DNA from: Oscillibacter sp.
Lineage (GTDB): Bacteria > Bacillota > Clostridia > Oscillospirales > Oscillospiraceae
DNA length: 38,452 nt
Assembly: GCA_017937405.1 (NCBI GenBank)
Contig: JAGBDS010000077.1
Location: 1-38,452 of the forward strand
Direction: 5' to 3'
Below are positions 6,954 to 14,038 of the stretch, in pieces. Each line of letters opens with the position of its first letter. Positions within the stretch are counted from its first letter, which is position 1. Below the pieces are notes generated by a model. That model did not search any database. It was not told the origin of the DNA and worked only from the letters and a program-made list of their open reading frames with translations. Position numbers and translations under genes: made by a program.

Positions 6954-9197
6954 ATGAAGAAAAACGACAAGACCCCCTCCAAGAAACCGGGCGTGTCGCC
7001 CAACGTTCTGGGCCTCCATGCGGCGGTGGTGGAGCAGCCCATCACCGCCACCCTGGAGACCAACTACATGCCCTACGCCATGAGCGTCATCGTCTCCCGG
7101 GCCATCCCGGAGATCGACGGCTTCAAGCCCTCCCACCGCAAGCTCCTGTACACCATGTACAAGATGGGCCTGCTGACTGGCGCCCGGACGAAATCCGCCA
7201 ACATCGTGGGCCAGACCATGCGGTTGAATCCCCACGGCGACGCCGCCATCTACGACACCATGGTGCGCCTGTCCCGTGGCTACGGCGCCCTGCTGACGCC
7301 CTTCGTGGACTCCAAGGGCAACTTCGGCAAGAGCTACTCCCGGGATATGTCCTGCGCCGCCCCCCGGTACACCGAGGCCAAGCTGACCCCCATCTGCGCG
7401 GAGCTGTTCCGGGACATCGACAGCGACACCGTGGACTTCGTGGACAACTACGACAACACCATAAAGGAGCCGGCCCTGCTGCCCACCACCTTCCCCAACA
7501 TTCTGGTGTCCGCCAACAGCGGCATCGCCGTGGGCATGGCCTCCCAGTTCTGCGGCTTCAACCTGAAAGAGGTCTGTGATACCACCATCGCCTACCTGAA
7601 AAACCCGGACTGTGACCTGACGGAAACGCTGCTGGCCCCGGATTTCCCCACCGGCGGCGAGCTGATCTGCGACCCCGCCGTCCTGCGGGACATTTACGAC
7701 ACCGGGCGGGGCAGCGTCCGGGTGCGGGCCAAGTACCGCTATGTGAAGGCCGAAAATCTCATTGAGATTTACGAAATTCCCTACTCCACCACCGTGGAGG
7801 CCATCCTGGACAAGGTGGCGGAACTCATCAAGGCGGGCAAGGCCAAAGAAATCGCCGACATGCGGGACGAGACGGACCTCTCCGGCCTGAAGCTGACCAT
7901 CGACCTCAAGCGGGGCACGGACCCCGACAAGCTGATGGCGAAGCTCTACAAGCAGACGCCGCTGGAGGACTCTTTTGCCTGCAACTTCAATGTGCTTATC
8001 GCCGGCAGTCCCCAGGTGCTGGGCGTCCGGCAGATTTTGGAGGAGTGGACCGCCTGGCGGACAGAGTCCGTCCGGCGCCGCGTCTACTTTGTGCTGAAAA
8101 AGAAGCAGGATAAGCTGCACCTCCTGAAGGGCCTGAAGCGCATCCTGCTGGACATCGACAAGGCCATCAAGATCATCCGGGAGACGGAGGAGGAGGCCGA
8201 GGTCATCCCCAACCTGATGATCGGCTTCGGCATCGACCAGGTCCAGGCGGAGTTCGTGGCGGAGATCAAGCTGCGGAACATCAACAAGGAGTATATCCTC
8301 AAGCGCACCCGGGAGACCGACGCCCTGCGGGACGAGATCGACGACCTGGAGGATGTGCTGAACAGCCCCAAGCGGCTGAAAAAGATCATCGTGGAGGAGC
8401 TGGAGCAGGCGGCGAAGAAGTACGGCGAGCCCCGCCGCACCTCCATCGTCTACGGCCATGAGATCACGGCCTATGAGGAGGACGAGACCCCGGAGGAGTA
8501 TCCGGTCAACGTGTTCCTGTCCCGGGAGGGCTACTTCAAGAAGATCACGCCCCTCAGCCTCCGCATGAGCGGCGAGCAGAAGTACAAGGAGGGCGATGGC
8601 CCCCGCCAGAGCTTTGAGACCACCTCCGCCGCGGAGATCATGTTCTTCACCGACAAGTGCCAGGTCTACAAGACCCGGCTCACCGAGTTCGACGACACCA
8701 AGGCCAGCGTCCTGGGCGACTACCTGCCTGCCAAGCTGGGCATGGACGCCGGGGAGAATGTGGTGTACGCCGTCCTGCCGGGGGACTATTCCGGCGCGCT
8801 GCTGTTCTTCTTTGAAAACGGCAAGGCGGCCCGGGTGGACCTGGCGGCCTACAAGACCACCTCCAACCGCCGGAAGCTCACCGGGGCCTATTCCGACAAG
8901 TCGCCTCTGGCGGCCATCCTGCGCATCGATGAGGACCGGGAGCTGGCGGTGTACTCCACCGAGCCCCGCTGCCTGATCTTCCACACCGCCCTGCTTGCCC
9001 CCAAGACCACCCGTTCCACCCAGGGCGTGGCGGTGATGACCATGAAGCCCAAGTACCATCTGGACACCGTGAAGCCCCTGGAGGAGACCTCCATCGTGAG
9101 CCAGAGCCGCTACCGGGTGCGGGCAGTCCCCGCCGCCGGCGCGCTGCTGCGGCAGGAGGATTCCGAGGAGCGGCAGATGGACCTGCTGGAGCAATAA
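6954..9197 (+). CDS. parC: Type II DNA topoisomerase subunit A (ParC/GyrA-like)
   Basis: This 747-residue DNA-cleaving subunit is the partner of the ParE-like protein. The winged-helix/tower region holds PHGDAAIYDTMV and the catalytic tyrosine Y139 in APRYTEAKL, followed by the coiled-coil tower with a Leu/Glu-rich stretch near 440-490. The C-terminal part is a beta-pinwheel-like region without a visible GyrA box (QRRGGKG), which argues for ParC rather than GyrA. At the position of E. coli GyrA Ser83 it has Ala97, with Asp101 at the Asp87 position. GAGG lies seven bases before the ATG. It is followed after 15 bases by a LUD-domain gene, so it may lead a three-gene transcript. Its ORF-dense antisense strand is a by-product of GC bias. 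Confidence 0.9.
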   Translation: MKKNDKTPSKKPGVSPNVLGLHAAVVEQPITATLETNYMPYAMSVIVSRAIPEIDGFKPSHRKLLYTMYKMGLLTGARTKSANIVGQTMRLNPHGDAAIYDTMVRLSRGYGALLTPFVDSKGNFGKSYSRDMSCAAPRYTEAKLTPICAELFRDIDSDTVDFVDNYDNTIKEPALLPTTFPNILVSANSGIAVGMASQFCGFNLKEVCDTTIAYLKNPDCDLTETLLAPDFPTGGELICDPAVLRDIYDTGRGSVRVRAKYRYVKAENLIEIYEIPYSTTVEAILDKVAELIKAGKAKEIADMRDETDLSGLKLTIDLKRGTDPDKLMAKLYKQTPLEDSFACNFNVLIAGSPQVLGVRQILEEWTAWRTESVRRRVYFVLKKKQDKLHLLKGLKRILLDIDKAIKIIRETEEEAEVIPNLMIGFGIDQVQAEFVAEIKLRNINKEYILKRTRETDALRDEIDDLEDVLNSPKRLKKIIVEELEQAAKKYGEPRRTSIVYGHEITAYEEDETPEEYPVNVFLSREGYFKKITPLSLRMSGEQKYKEGDGPRQSFETTSAAEIMFFTDKCQVYKTRLTEFDDTKASVLGDYLPAKLGMDAGENVVYAVLPGDYSGALLFFFENGKAARVDLAAYKTTSNRRKLTGAYSDKSPLAAILRIDEDRELAVYSTEPRCLIFHTALLAPKTTRSTQGVAVMTMKPKYHLDTVKPLEETSIVSQSRYRVRAVPAAGALLRQEDSEERQMDLLEQ

Positions 9198-9212
9198 AAG
9201 GAGGAACGCATC

Positions 9213-9803
9213 ATGGCATTTGAGACTGTAAAAAAGAACCTGGAAGCCCGGGGCTTCTCCGTGAAGACCTTTGCTACCGCCGCCGAGGCCGCCGCATATC
9301 TGGACGGCGCCATCGACGGTGTGTCCGTCGGCATCGGCGGCTCCCTGACGGTGCAGGCGATGGGCCTCCATGAAAAGCTGGCGGCCCACAACACCGTCCA
9401 CTGGCACTGGACCGACGGCCAGGAGGCCCGGGCGAAGTCCGCCGGGGCGGATGTGTACATCACCTCCGCCAATGGCCTGGCGGAGACTGGCGAGGTCATC
9501 AACATCGACGGCTTTGGCAACCGGGTAGCCTCCACGCTGTATGGCCACAAAAAGCTCTATTTCATCATCGGCCGCAACAAGCTGGCACCCACCTATGACG
9601 AGGCCCTGTGGCGGGCCCGGAACATCGCTGCCCCGAAAAATGCCCAGCGGCTGGGGAAGAAGACCCCCTGCGCCGTGAACGGCGACCGCTGCTACGACTG
9701 CAAGAGCCCCGACCGCATCTGCCGGGGTCTGGTGGTGCTGTGGGAGCCCAGCATGGGCATGGAGACGGAAATCGTCCTGGTGGACGAGGACCTAGGCCTG
9801 TGA
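9213..9803 (+). CDS. LUD-domain protein (lactate-utilisation/DUF162 type)
   Basis: The 196-residue protein has a single LUD domain: an N-terminal alpha/beta segment with GIGGSLTVQAMGL (40-52), the SANGLAETGEVINIDGFGNR block (85-104), and a cysteine motif C153, C160, C163, C170 that could bind a metal or iron-sulfur centre. The family includes LutB/LutC-type proteins, but short stand-alone clostridial members such as this one lack ferredoxin domains and have no proven reaction. AAGGAGG precedes the ATG. It follows the parC-like gene by 15 bases and overlaps the next gene by four (GTGA), so all three are probably co-expressed; no functional link to topology is evident. Confidence 0.85.
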   Translation: MAFETVKKNLEARGFSVKTFATAAEAAAYLDGAIDGVSVGIGGSLTVQAMGLHEKLAAHNTVHWHWTDGQEARAKSAGADVYITSANGLAETGEVINIDGFGNRVASTLYGHKKLYFIIGRNKLAPTYDEALWRARNIAAPKNAQRLGKKTPCAVNGDRCYDCKSPDRICRGLVVLWEPSMGMETEIVLVDEDLGL

Positions 9804-10570
9804 GGGCCCGCAGAGCGGCGCTGCTGCTAGCCCTGCTACTTCTGACGGGCTGTACCCCGCTGCTGGAGCGGGAGTACAGCACCACGGAGCCCCACAGCAG
9901 CAAATTCTGGGAGAGCGAGGCCGCCGGCACCCTGCGGGCGGAGAACTACCAGGACATCGTCAATGACATCCTGCTGCTCATCGCCCAGCATACGGATGCT
10001 GCCACGGTCCGCCTGTATGACTTTGAGGACGATGTGTCCGTGGCGGATACGCTGGAGCGGGCGGCGGTGGAGATTCAGGAGCAGACGCCTCTGGGCGCCT
10101 ACGCTGTGTCCTATATCACCACCTCCAGCCAGGCCCAGCGGGGCTACTATGAGATCGCGGTCCAGATCGGCTACCGCCGGTCGGCGGAGCAGATCCAGTC
10201 AGTGGTGAACGCCACCCGGCCGGAGGCGGTCTCCAGCCTTCTGGAAGCCGCCCTGAACGACGGCAGGACGGAACTGGCGGTGCGCATCGGCTACTGGGGC
10301 CAGGACGGCCAGAGCGGCATTGAGAGCGCCGTGGTCCAGGTCCGGGAGGAGCGGGGACTGACGGAGGAGACGCCGTGGCTGGTGAATTACTATCCGGCGG
10401 AGGGCCCCGTGGGCCTGGTGGAGTTCCTGCTGGACCCGACGGAGGAGGAACTGGCGGCGTTCGCTGCGGCCCACCCGGAGAAGCCGGACGGGGAGGAAGC
10501 GGACCAGCTGGACGAGGCCTTGGAGGAAGGTGCTGCCGAGACCTCCGAAAAAGAAAGTGGAGAAAATTGA
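9800..10570 (+). CDS. Predicted lipoprotein, unknown function
   Basis: The protein has 256 residues from a GTG at 9800 that overlaps the LUD stop codon. The start is set by the signal peptide: RARR, then a leucine-rich core, then the lipobox LLTGC with the lipidated cysteine at residue 18. The mature part is acidic and helical to mixed, with repeated ALxDGRTELAVRIGY/YYEIAVQIGY-like strands, which suggests two related subdomains near 100-140 and 150-200. The tail is Glu-rich (PEKPDGEEADQLDEALEEGAAE). It is expected on the outer face of the membrane. I do not recognise the family. No terminator separates it from the tRNA-Gly promoter. Confidence 0.7.
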   Translation: MRARRAALLLALLLLTGCTPLLEREYSTTEPHSSKFWESEAAGTLRAENYQDIVNDILLLIAQHTDAATVRLYDFEDDVSVADTLERAAVEIQEQTPLGAYAVSYITTSSQAQRGYYEIAVQIGYRRSAEQIQSVVNATRPEAVSSLLEAALNDGRTELAVRIGYWGQDGQSGIESAVVQVREERGLTEETPWLVNYYPAEGPVGLVEFLLDPTEEELAAFAAAHPEKPDGEEADQLDEALEEGAAETSEKESGEN

Positions 10571-10579
10571 GGAAAATGC

Positions 10580-10608
10580 TTGACAAGGTGTGATTTGTTT
10601 GTTAAAAT
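10580..10608 (+). promoter_or_regulatory. Promoter of tRNA-Gly
   Basis: TTGACA (10580-10585), 17-bp spacer, TAAAAT (10603-10608), placed 13 bases before the mature tRNA 5' end. Confidence 0.8.
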
Positions 10609-10620
10609 ACACCTTGTTCC

Positions 10621-10696
10621 GCGGGCATAGCTCATCTGGTAGAGCGCCACCTTGCCAAGGTGGAGGTAGCGAGTTCGAGCCTCGTTGCCCGCTCCA
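10621..10696 (+). tRNA. tRNA-Gly (GCC)
   Basis: The complete 76-nt cloverleaf has a 7-bp acceptor stem (GCGGGCA with TGCCCGC), anticodon GCC in a CCACC/GGTGG stem, a TTCGAGC T-loop and an encoded CCA. Its last 29 bases are duplicated twice downstream as part of a tandem repeat. Confidence 0.95.
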
Positions 10697-10701
10697 GAGT
10701 G

Positions 10702-10735
10702 AAACAGGACATCCGATTTGGATGTCCTGTTTTTT
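10702..10735 (+). terminator. tRNA-Gly terminator (repeat copy 1)
   Basis: A 12-bp stem (ACAGGACATCC arm and its complement around GATTT) is followed by six or more T. The same structure recurs at 10879-10913 and 11057-11089 in the repeat copies. Confidence 0.85.
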
Positions 10736-10878
10736 GTTAGAAAGAGAGAACTCGCTACCTCCACCTACGCGCAAAGCGCGTTTTGAATCCGAGGTCGGGC
10801 AGGGTTCCCGCGAATCGACGGAGGCGGTTCGTGGGATGCCGGGAAGCGAGTTCGAGCCTCGTTGCCCGCTCCAGAGTG

Positions 10879-10913
10879 AAACAGGACATCCGATTTGGAT
10901 GTCCTGTTTTTTT
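10879..10913 (+). terminator. Repeated terminator (copy 2)
   Basis: Same stem as the tRNA-Gly terminator with a longer T-run, directly after the second tRNA 3'-end copy. Confidence 0.7.
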
Positions 10914-11056
10914 GTTAGAAAGAGAGAACTCGCTACCTCCACCTACGCGCGAAGCGCGTTTTGAATCCGAGGTCGGGCAGGGTTCCCGCGAATCGCCGGA
11001 GGCGGTTCGTGGGACGCCGGGAAGCGAGTTCGAGCCTCGTTGCCCGCTCCAGAGTG

Positions 11057-11089
11057 AAACAGGACATCCGATTTGGATGTCCTGTTTTT
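11057..11089 (+). terminator. Repeated terminator (copy 3)
   Basis: Third copy of the stem, T-run of five, after the third tRNA 3'-end copy. Confidence 0.7.
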
Positions 11090-11198
11090 CCGTTAGAAGG
11101 AAAGAACTCGCAGCCTCCACCCATGCGCGAAGCGCATTTAAATCAGAGGTGAGGTAGGGTTCCCACGAATGACGGAGACTGACGGAGAAACAATCATC

Positions 11199-11232
11199 AC
11201 GCCCTCCCGTGCCGTTCAGCACGGGAGGGCGT
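11199..11232 (-). terminator. Terminator of racemase gene
   Basis: A perfect 14-bp stem (11199-11212 with 11219-11232) with a six-base loop lies just after the stop codon of the minus-strand racemase. The T-run on that strand is weak (TTGTTT). Confidence 0.6.
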
Positions 11233-11236
11233 CCGG

Positions 11237-11887
11237 TTATTCCATGATCCTCCGCACCATTTCCTCCGCCGGGTCGATCAGCGGCAGGCTTGTCTGCTTT
11301 GCCAGGGCCTCCTTGAAGTAAGGGAAGTGTGTACAGCCCAGCACCAGGGCCTCCATGCCGCACAGGCGGAACCATTCTGCCAGCTCCGGCAGGTGATGCT
11401 GCTCCACCAGCTCCTCCGGTGGCTGCCCTGACTCGATGGACAGCACCGCCGGCAGCATACAGGCCCCCAGCAGGTCCAGTTCCGGGTTCGCGGCGAACAG
11501 CGTCCGCTCGATGCCTGCCAGCCCCTGGGCGTTGGCGGCGATGAGCCCCAGACGGCGGTACCGGGGTGCCAGCTCACGGTAAATGTCCAGCGGCGTCACG
11601 ATGGGGATGTCCATTTCCTCGGCCAGAGGCCTGAAATCCACGGCCCCGGACAGGGAGTTGCAGTAGACAAAGACCTTTTCGCAGCCCCGGCTCCGGGCCT
11701 TCTCCAGCACGGCCCGTACCGCCGCCGTTTTCTCCTCCTGGGAGGAGAGCTGAAAGGCGGTCTGCCGCCGGGGGTCAGAGGCCAGGGGAAAGGCCAGCCC
11801 GGTCAGGCCTGCCTTTGCCAGACAGTCTACACCCATTTTGGTATCCACTGGCGTACCGGCCAGCACTGCGACCTGTTCCGCTGTCAT
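11237..11887 (-). CDS. Aspartate/glutamate racemase family protein
   Basis: The 216-residue protein has the two-cysteine architecture of cofactor-independent Asp/Glu racemases: C76 in VYCNSLSG and C186 in LGCTHFPYF, the pair that abstracts and returns the alpha proton. MurI enzymes usually run about 260-270 residues and begin with an (I/F)DSGVGG loop. Here the start is AVLAGTPVDTKMG and the protein is about 50 residues shorter, so this is a shorter relative that may act on aspartate, glutamate or another amino acid. It starts six bases after the YitT stop codon and is probably translated from the same transcript. Substrate is uncertain. Confidence 0.8.
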   Translation of the reverse strand: MTAEQVAVLAGTPVDTKMGVDCLAKAGLTGLAFPLASDPRRQTAFQLSSQEEKTAAVRAVLEKARSRGCEKVFVYCNSLSGAVDFRPLAEEMDIPIVTPLDIYRELAPRYRRLGLIAANAQGLAGIERTLFAANPELDLLGACMLPAVLSIESGQPPEELVEQHHLPELAEWFRLCGMEALVLGCTHFPYFKEALAKQTSLPLIDPAEEMVRRIME

Positions 11888-11893
11888 AAGGGA

Positions 11894-12778
11894 TCACTCC
11901 AGTTTCTTTCGGAAATTGCCGTAGACACGCACGCCCTCCTGCACCGTCAAAAACGCCTGGGGATCGATGGAACGGACGGCGTGGAGCAGTTCTTCAATCT
12001 CATACTTGGAAAGGCTGACGCACAGCACATGGACGTCCTTCCCAGTGTAAGCGCCGGTGCCGTTCCAGTAGGTCACGCCCCGGCCCAGATTGTCGATGAT
12101 GAACTGGCCCAGGATGTGCTCGTCGGCATGGGTAAAGATCATGGCCATGACGTTGACGTTCTGCTGATGCATCCGGTCCAGCACCATGGAGGTGAAGAAG
12201 TTGTAGATGACGGAGTAGATGGCCACCTCCGGGCTGAATAAGATCAGGCAGGCGGTGTACAGGAACACGTTGAAAGTCAGGGAGAATTTTCCTACGGTGA
12301 AGCCGCTGCCCCGCTTGCTCAAGCACAGGCCGATGACGTCCAGGCCGCCGCTGCTGCACCCGCAGGTCAGCACGATACCGCTGCCTACGCCGGTGAGGAT
12401 GCCGCCCAGAAGACAGGCAGTGAGGTAATCGTCCACGATGGGGGCGGAGGGGATGGGGATGAGGCTGTAAAACAGGGAATAGGACACCGTGCAGATAATG
12501 GTCTTGACCACCAGCCCCCGGCCCAAATCCTTGTAGCCGATCAGCAGAATGGGGATGTTCACCAGGAAATACAGGATGCCGGCGATGTCGTAGGGGCCGA
12601 AGTCCAGTCCCATGTGGGTCTGCAAAAGGGTTCGGATGAGCTGGCAGACGCCCATGGCGCCGCCTGTGTATAGATGCAGCGGCACGATGAACAGGTTCAG
12701 CGCGGAGGCGGCGATCAGCTCGCCCGCTACGGCGGCGACGATCCGCAGCCAACGGTTGTGCAGGGTGTTGTAAAGCAT
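11894..12778 (-). CDS. YitT family membrane protein (DUF161/DUF2179)
   Basis: The 294-residue protein has five or six predicted membrane helices in residues 10-210, including LYTGGAMGVCQLIR and the glycine-rich GGILTGVGSGIVLTCGCSSGGLDV block typical of the family. A cytosolic DUF2179 domain follows at about 225-294 (DVHVLCVSLSKYEIEELLHAVRSIDP). Family members are abundant in Firmicutes; their transport substrate is unknown. GGAGG precedes the ATG. A promoter (TTGTGG at 12846-12851, 17-bp spacer, TATAAT at 12823-12828, minus strand) drives it and the racemase. Confidence 0.9.
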   Translation of the reverse strand: MLYNTLHNRWLRIVAAVAGELIAASALNLFIVPLHLYTGGAMGVCQLIRTLLQTHMGLDFGPYDIAGILYFLVNIPILLIGYKDLGRGLVVKTIICTVSYSLFYSLIPIPSAPIVDDYLTACLLGGILTGVGSGIVLTCGCSSGGLDVIGLCLSKRGSGFTVGKFSLTFNVFLYTACLILFSPEVAIYSVIYNFFTSMVLDRMHQQNVNVMAMIFTHADEHILGQFIIDNLGRGVTYWNGTGAYTGKDVHVLCVSLSKYEIEELLHAVRSIDPQAFLTVQEGVRVYGNFRKKLE

Positions 12779-12822
12779 GGAGGTACCTCCCGTCTGTGTT
12801 TTAGGATGCCCTTCTCACATTA

Positions 12823-12851
12823 ATTATACGGCTTTCCTCCCAAAACCACAA
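12823..12851 (-). promoter_or_regulatory. Promoter of yitT-racemase operon
   Basis: Minus strand TTGTGG, 17-bp spacer, perfect TATAAT, about 45 bases before the YitT start codon. Confidence 0.65.
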
Positions 12852-12858
12852 GAGGGAT

Positions 12859-13155
12859 TTACAATGCATACTGGAGACAGCGCCGCAGCCGGTTCTGGGC
12901 CCGGCGAAGGGTCCGGGAGACGGTTGAGCGGTTCAGTCCCAACTCCCGGGCGATCTCTGCACCGCTCATATTCTGCTCAAAGCGCATCTCCAGCATTTGC
13001 TGCTGCCGGGGCGTCAGCTCCTGGATGCGGGCCTTCCGGAGATTACGCAGGAGCCGCTCGATCTGTTCCTGATTGTCGTTGGCATTTTCCCGGAGCCAGA
13101 CGGTCATGTCGCCGGCCCATTCACTGCTTCTGGTATCAAAGGGTGTAGCGTTCAT
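12859..13155 (-). CDS. Sigma-70 region 4-like helix-turn-helix protein
   Basis: This 98-residue protein carries only a sigma region 4 type domain in its C-terminal half: LTPRQQQMLEMRFEQNMSGAEIARELGLNRSTVSRTLRRA. There is no region 2, so it cannot bind the -10 element by itself as an ordinary sigma factor. Such short proteins are common in clostridial prophages and mobile elements, where they act as late-gene activators or repressors. It overlaps the preceding 77-residue gene by 20 bases and is the last gene of a three-gene operon running leftward from the tRNA-Thr region. Its target is unknown. Confidence 0.75.
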   Translation of the reverse strand: MNATPFDTRSSEWAGDMTVWLRENANDNQEQIERLLRNLRKARIQELTPRQQQMLEMRFEQNMSGAEIARELGLNRSTVSRTLRRAQNRLRRCLQYAL

Positions 13156-13369
13156 GTTTGTGATAACTCCTGTCGTAATATCGTGCGGTCAGGACCGCCA
13201 GCTCCCGGCATTCCCGCAGCAGGGGCGTCAGCTCGTCAATACGGCGGCGCAGCCCCCGTGCGGCCTCCGGGTTTTCCTGCTGCCGTTCCTCTGCCCGCAG
13301 CTCCCGGATGCGGGCGCGGATCAGCGCCGCGCTGTCCGCGTATTGAACAGACATTTCCAAAAGTGTCAT
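13136..13369 (-). CDS. Small helical protein (77 aa), unknown
   Basis: The 77 residues are rich in Arg, Glu and Leu and probably form helical hairpins (residues about 15-62, RARIRELRAEERQQENPEAARGLRRRIDELTPLLREC). Its ATG overlaps the stop of the upstream zinc-ribbon gene (ATGA), and its 3' end overlaps the sigma-like gene by 20 bases. This tight coupling is the main support that it is real. The tail is Tyr/His-rich (YYDRSYHKHERY). No function is recognised; a partner or adaptor of the sigma-like protein is only an inference. Confidence 0.6.
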   Translation of the reverse strand: MTLLEMSVQYADSAALIRARIRELRAEERQQENPEAARGLRRRIDELTPLLRECRELAVLTARYYDRSYHKHERYTL

Positions 13370-13554
13370 AAGGATGCCTCCTTTCCCCGTATTTCGTGGC
13401 AGCAAGACAGCTCCTGCCGGGCGAAGTCCGGCAGGCAGGCCCGGCAGACGCGGCTGCCGTTGCAGGCCCAGTATTCCTCTCCCAAAGTGATCTCCCGGCC
13501 GCACAGGGTGCAGCGCAGGATGTTCCGCCTCCGGCGGCTTTCAGCGTACAGCAA
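13366..13554 (-). CDS. Small zinc-ribbon-like protein (62 aa)
   Basis: A 62-residue frame with two CxxC pairs (CTLCG near 15-19 and CRACL near 37-41), a spacing that suggests one structural zinc site, followed by a Cys-Cys near the C-terminus. The start is a TTG at 13554 placed seven bases after a full AGGAGG, which decides the start. It is the first gene of the three-gene operon with the sigma-like protein and overlaps the next gene by four bases. Clostridial mobile elements often carry similar short zinc-ribbon proteins; the role is unknown. Confidence 0.6.
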   Translation of the reverse strand: MLYAESRRRRNILRCTLCGREITLGEEYWACNGSRVCRACLPDFARQELSCCHEIRGKEASL

Positions 13555-13598
13555 AAAAGGACCTCCTCAAAAAAAGAAATGAAAAATAAAAAAAGTTA

Positions 13599-13627
13599 TT
13601 GACAAACTGCAAGCCTTCTGGTAATAT
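13599..13627 (+). promoter_or_regulatory. Promoter of tRNA-Thr/tRNA-Tyr
   Basis: TTGACA (13599-13604), 17-bp spacer, TAATAT (13622-13627). Confidence 0.75.
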
Positions 13628-13654
13628 AAATCCTGCTGTTGGAACTGCAACTTC

Positions 13655-13730
13655 GCTGGTGTAGCTCAGCTGGTAGAGCAGCTGATTTGTAATCAGCAGG
13701 TCGGGGGTTCGAATCCGTCCACCAGCTCCA
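13655..13730 (+). tRNA. tRNA-Thr (TGT)
   Basis: The 76-nt cloverleaf has acceptor GCTGGTG paired with CACCAGC, anticodon TGT in the CTGAT/ATCAG stem, a TTCGAAT T-loop and an encoded CCA. It is co-transcribed with tRNA-Tyr nine bases later. Confidence 0.95.
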
Positions 13731-13739
13731 ATTCAATAT

Positions 13740-13824
13740 GGGGGAATTCCAGAGCGGTCAAATGGGGCAGACTGTAAATCTGTTGTCACTGACTTCGGTG
13801 GTTCGAATCCACCTTCCCCCACCA
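13740..13824 (+). tRNA. tRNA-Tyr (GTA)
   Basis: 85 nt with acceptor GGGGGAA/TTCCCCC, anticodon GTA, a long class II variable arm, and an encoded CCA. Confidence 0.95.
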
Positions 13825-13825
13825 A

Positions 13826-13857
13826 ATCATCCAGTCGAAAGGCTGGATGATTTTTTT
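13826..13857 (+). terminator. Terminator after tRNA-Tyr
   Basis: A 9-bp stem (ATCATCCAG and its complement) followed by seven T. Confidence 0.85.
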
Positions 13858-13894
13858 GAAACGGGCAAACATTAAACTTGATTACCTTTCTAAA

Positions 13895-13976
13895 TTTAAC
13901 AAGAATCTTGTTTACAATGGAAATAATAGCACATATGTTCTATTATGTCAAGAACTTTAACAAGATTCTTGTTAAA
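13895..13976. promoter_or_regulatory. Palindromic operators of the S24 repressor
   Basis: Two near-identical 15-bp palindromes, AACAAGAATCTTGTT (13898-13912) and AACAAGATTCTTGTT (13959-13973), have centres 61 bp apart. The second extends to a perfect 21-bp palindrome (13956-13976) and ends six bases before the -35 box at 13982. Between them is a third inverted repeat, AATAG-C-ACATATGT-T-CTATT (13925-13944), with one half resembling a Firmicutes LexA box. They are most likely autoregulatory sites for the gene at 14039. Confidence 0.65.
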
Positions 13977-13981
13977 ATAAT

Positions 13982-14010
13982 TTGACACGACCAAATATAT
14001 AAGGTATGAT
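13982..14010 (+). promoter_or_regulatory. Promoter of S24 repressor
   Basis: TTGACA (13982-13987), 17-bp spacer, TATGAT (14005-14010). The -10 box overlaps the upstream ATG at 14006, ruling that codon out as the start. Confidence 0.8.
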
Positions 14011-14038
14011 GAAAAAAACAACTGAGAGGAGTCTGCGT

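Larger units (their letters stand above)
10668..11160 (+). repeat. About 177-bp tandem repeat carrying tRNA-Gly 3' ends and terminators
   Basis: Copy 1 runs 10668-10844 (177 bp), copy 2 10845-11022 (178 bp), and copy 3 starts at 11023 and fades by about 11160. Each unit begins with the final 29 bases of tRNA-Gly (T arm, acceptor strand and CCA). It continues with an intrinsic terminator, then a segment that is the reverse complement of 19 bases of the tRNA (variable region and T stem), then a GCGC-rich hairpin and an 11-bp imperfect inverted repeat. Copies 1 and 2 differ at only a few bases; copy 3 has diverged at its right end. Each unit also contains the inverted pair GAACTCGCT/AGCGAGTTC. 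No credible gene lies here. Confidence 0.9.

Noticed and set aside
6888-9548. 886-codon open frame on the minus strand across the parC-like gene
   Set aside because: It is antisense to a well-supported topoisomerase gene; its low-complexity Val/Gly/Leu/His composition is what GC-rich antisense frames give, and it has no ribosome site.
10668-11160. CRISPR array
   Set aside because: Units are about 177 bp and nearly identical throughout, with no short repeat/unique spacer alternation and no cas genes.
10590-11375. Repeated short proteins encoded within the tRNA-Gly repeat array
   Set aside because: Their similarity follows from the DNA repeat; they read through terminators and tRNA sequence and lack ribosome sites.
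14006-14038. Upstream ATG as start of the S24 repressor
   Set aside because: It overlaps the -10 box of the predicted promoter, so it would not be in the transcript; the ATG at 14039 has a full ribosome site.
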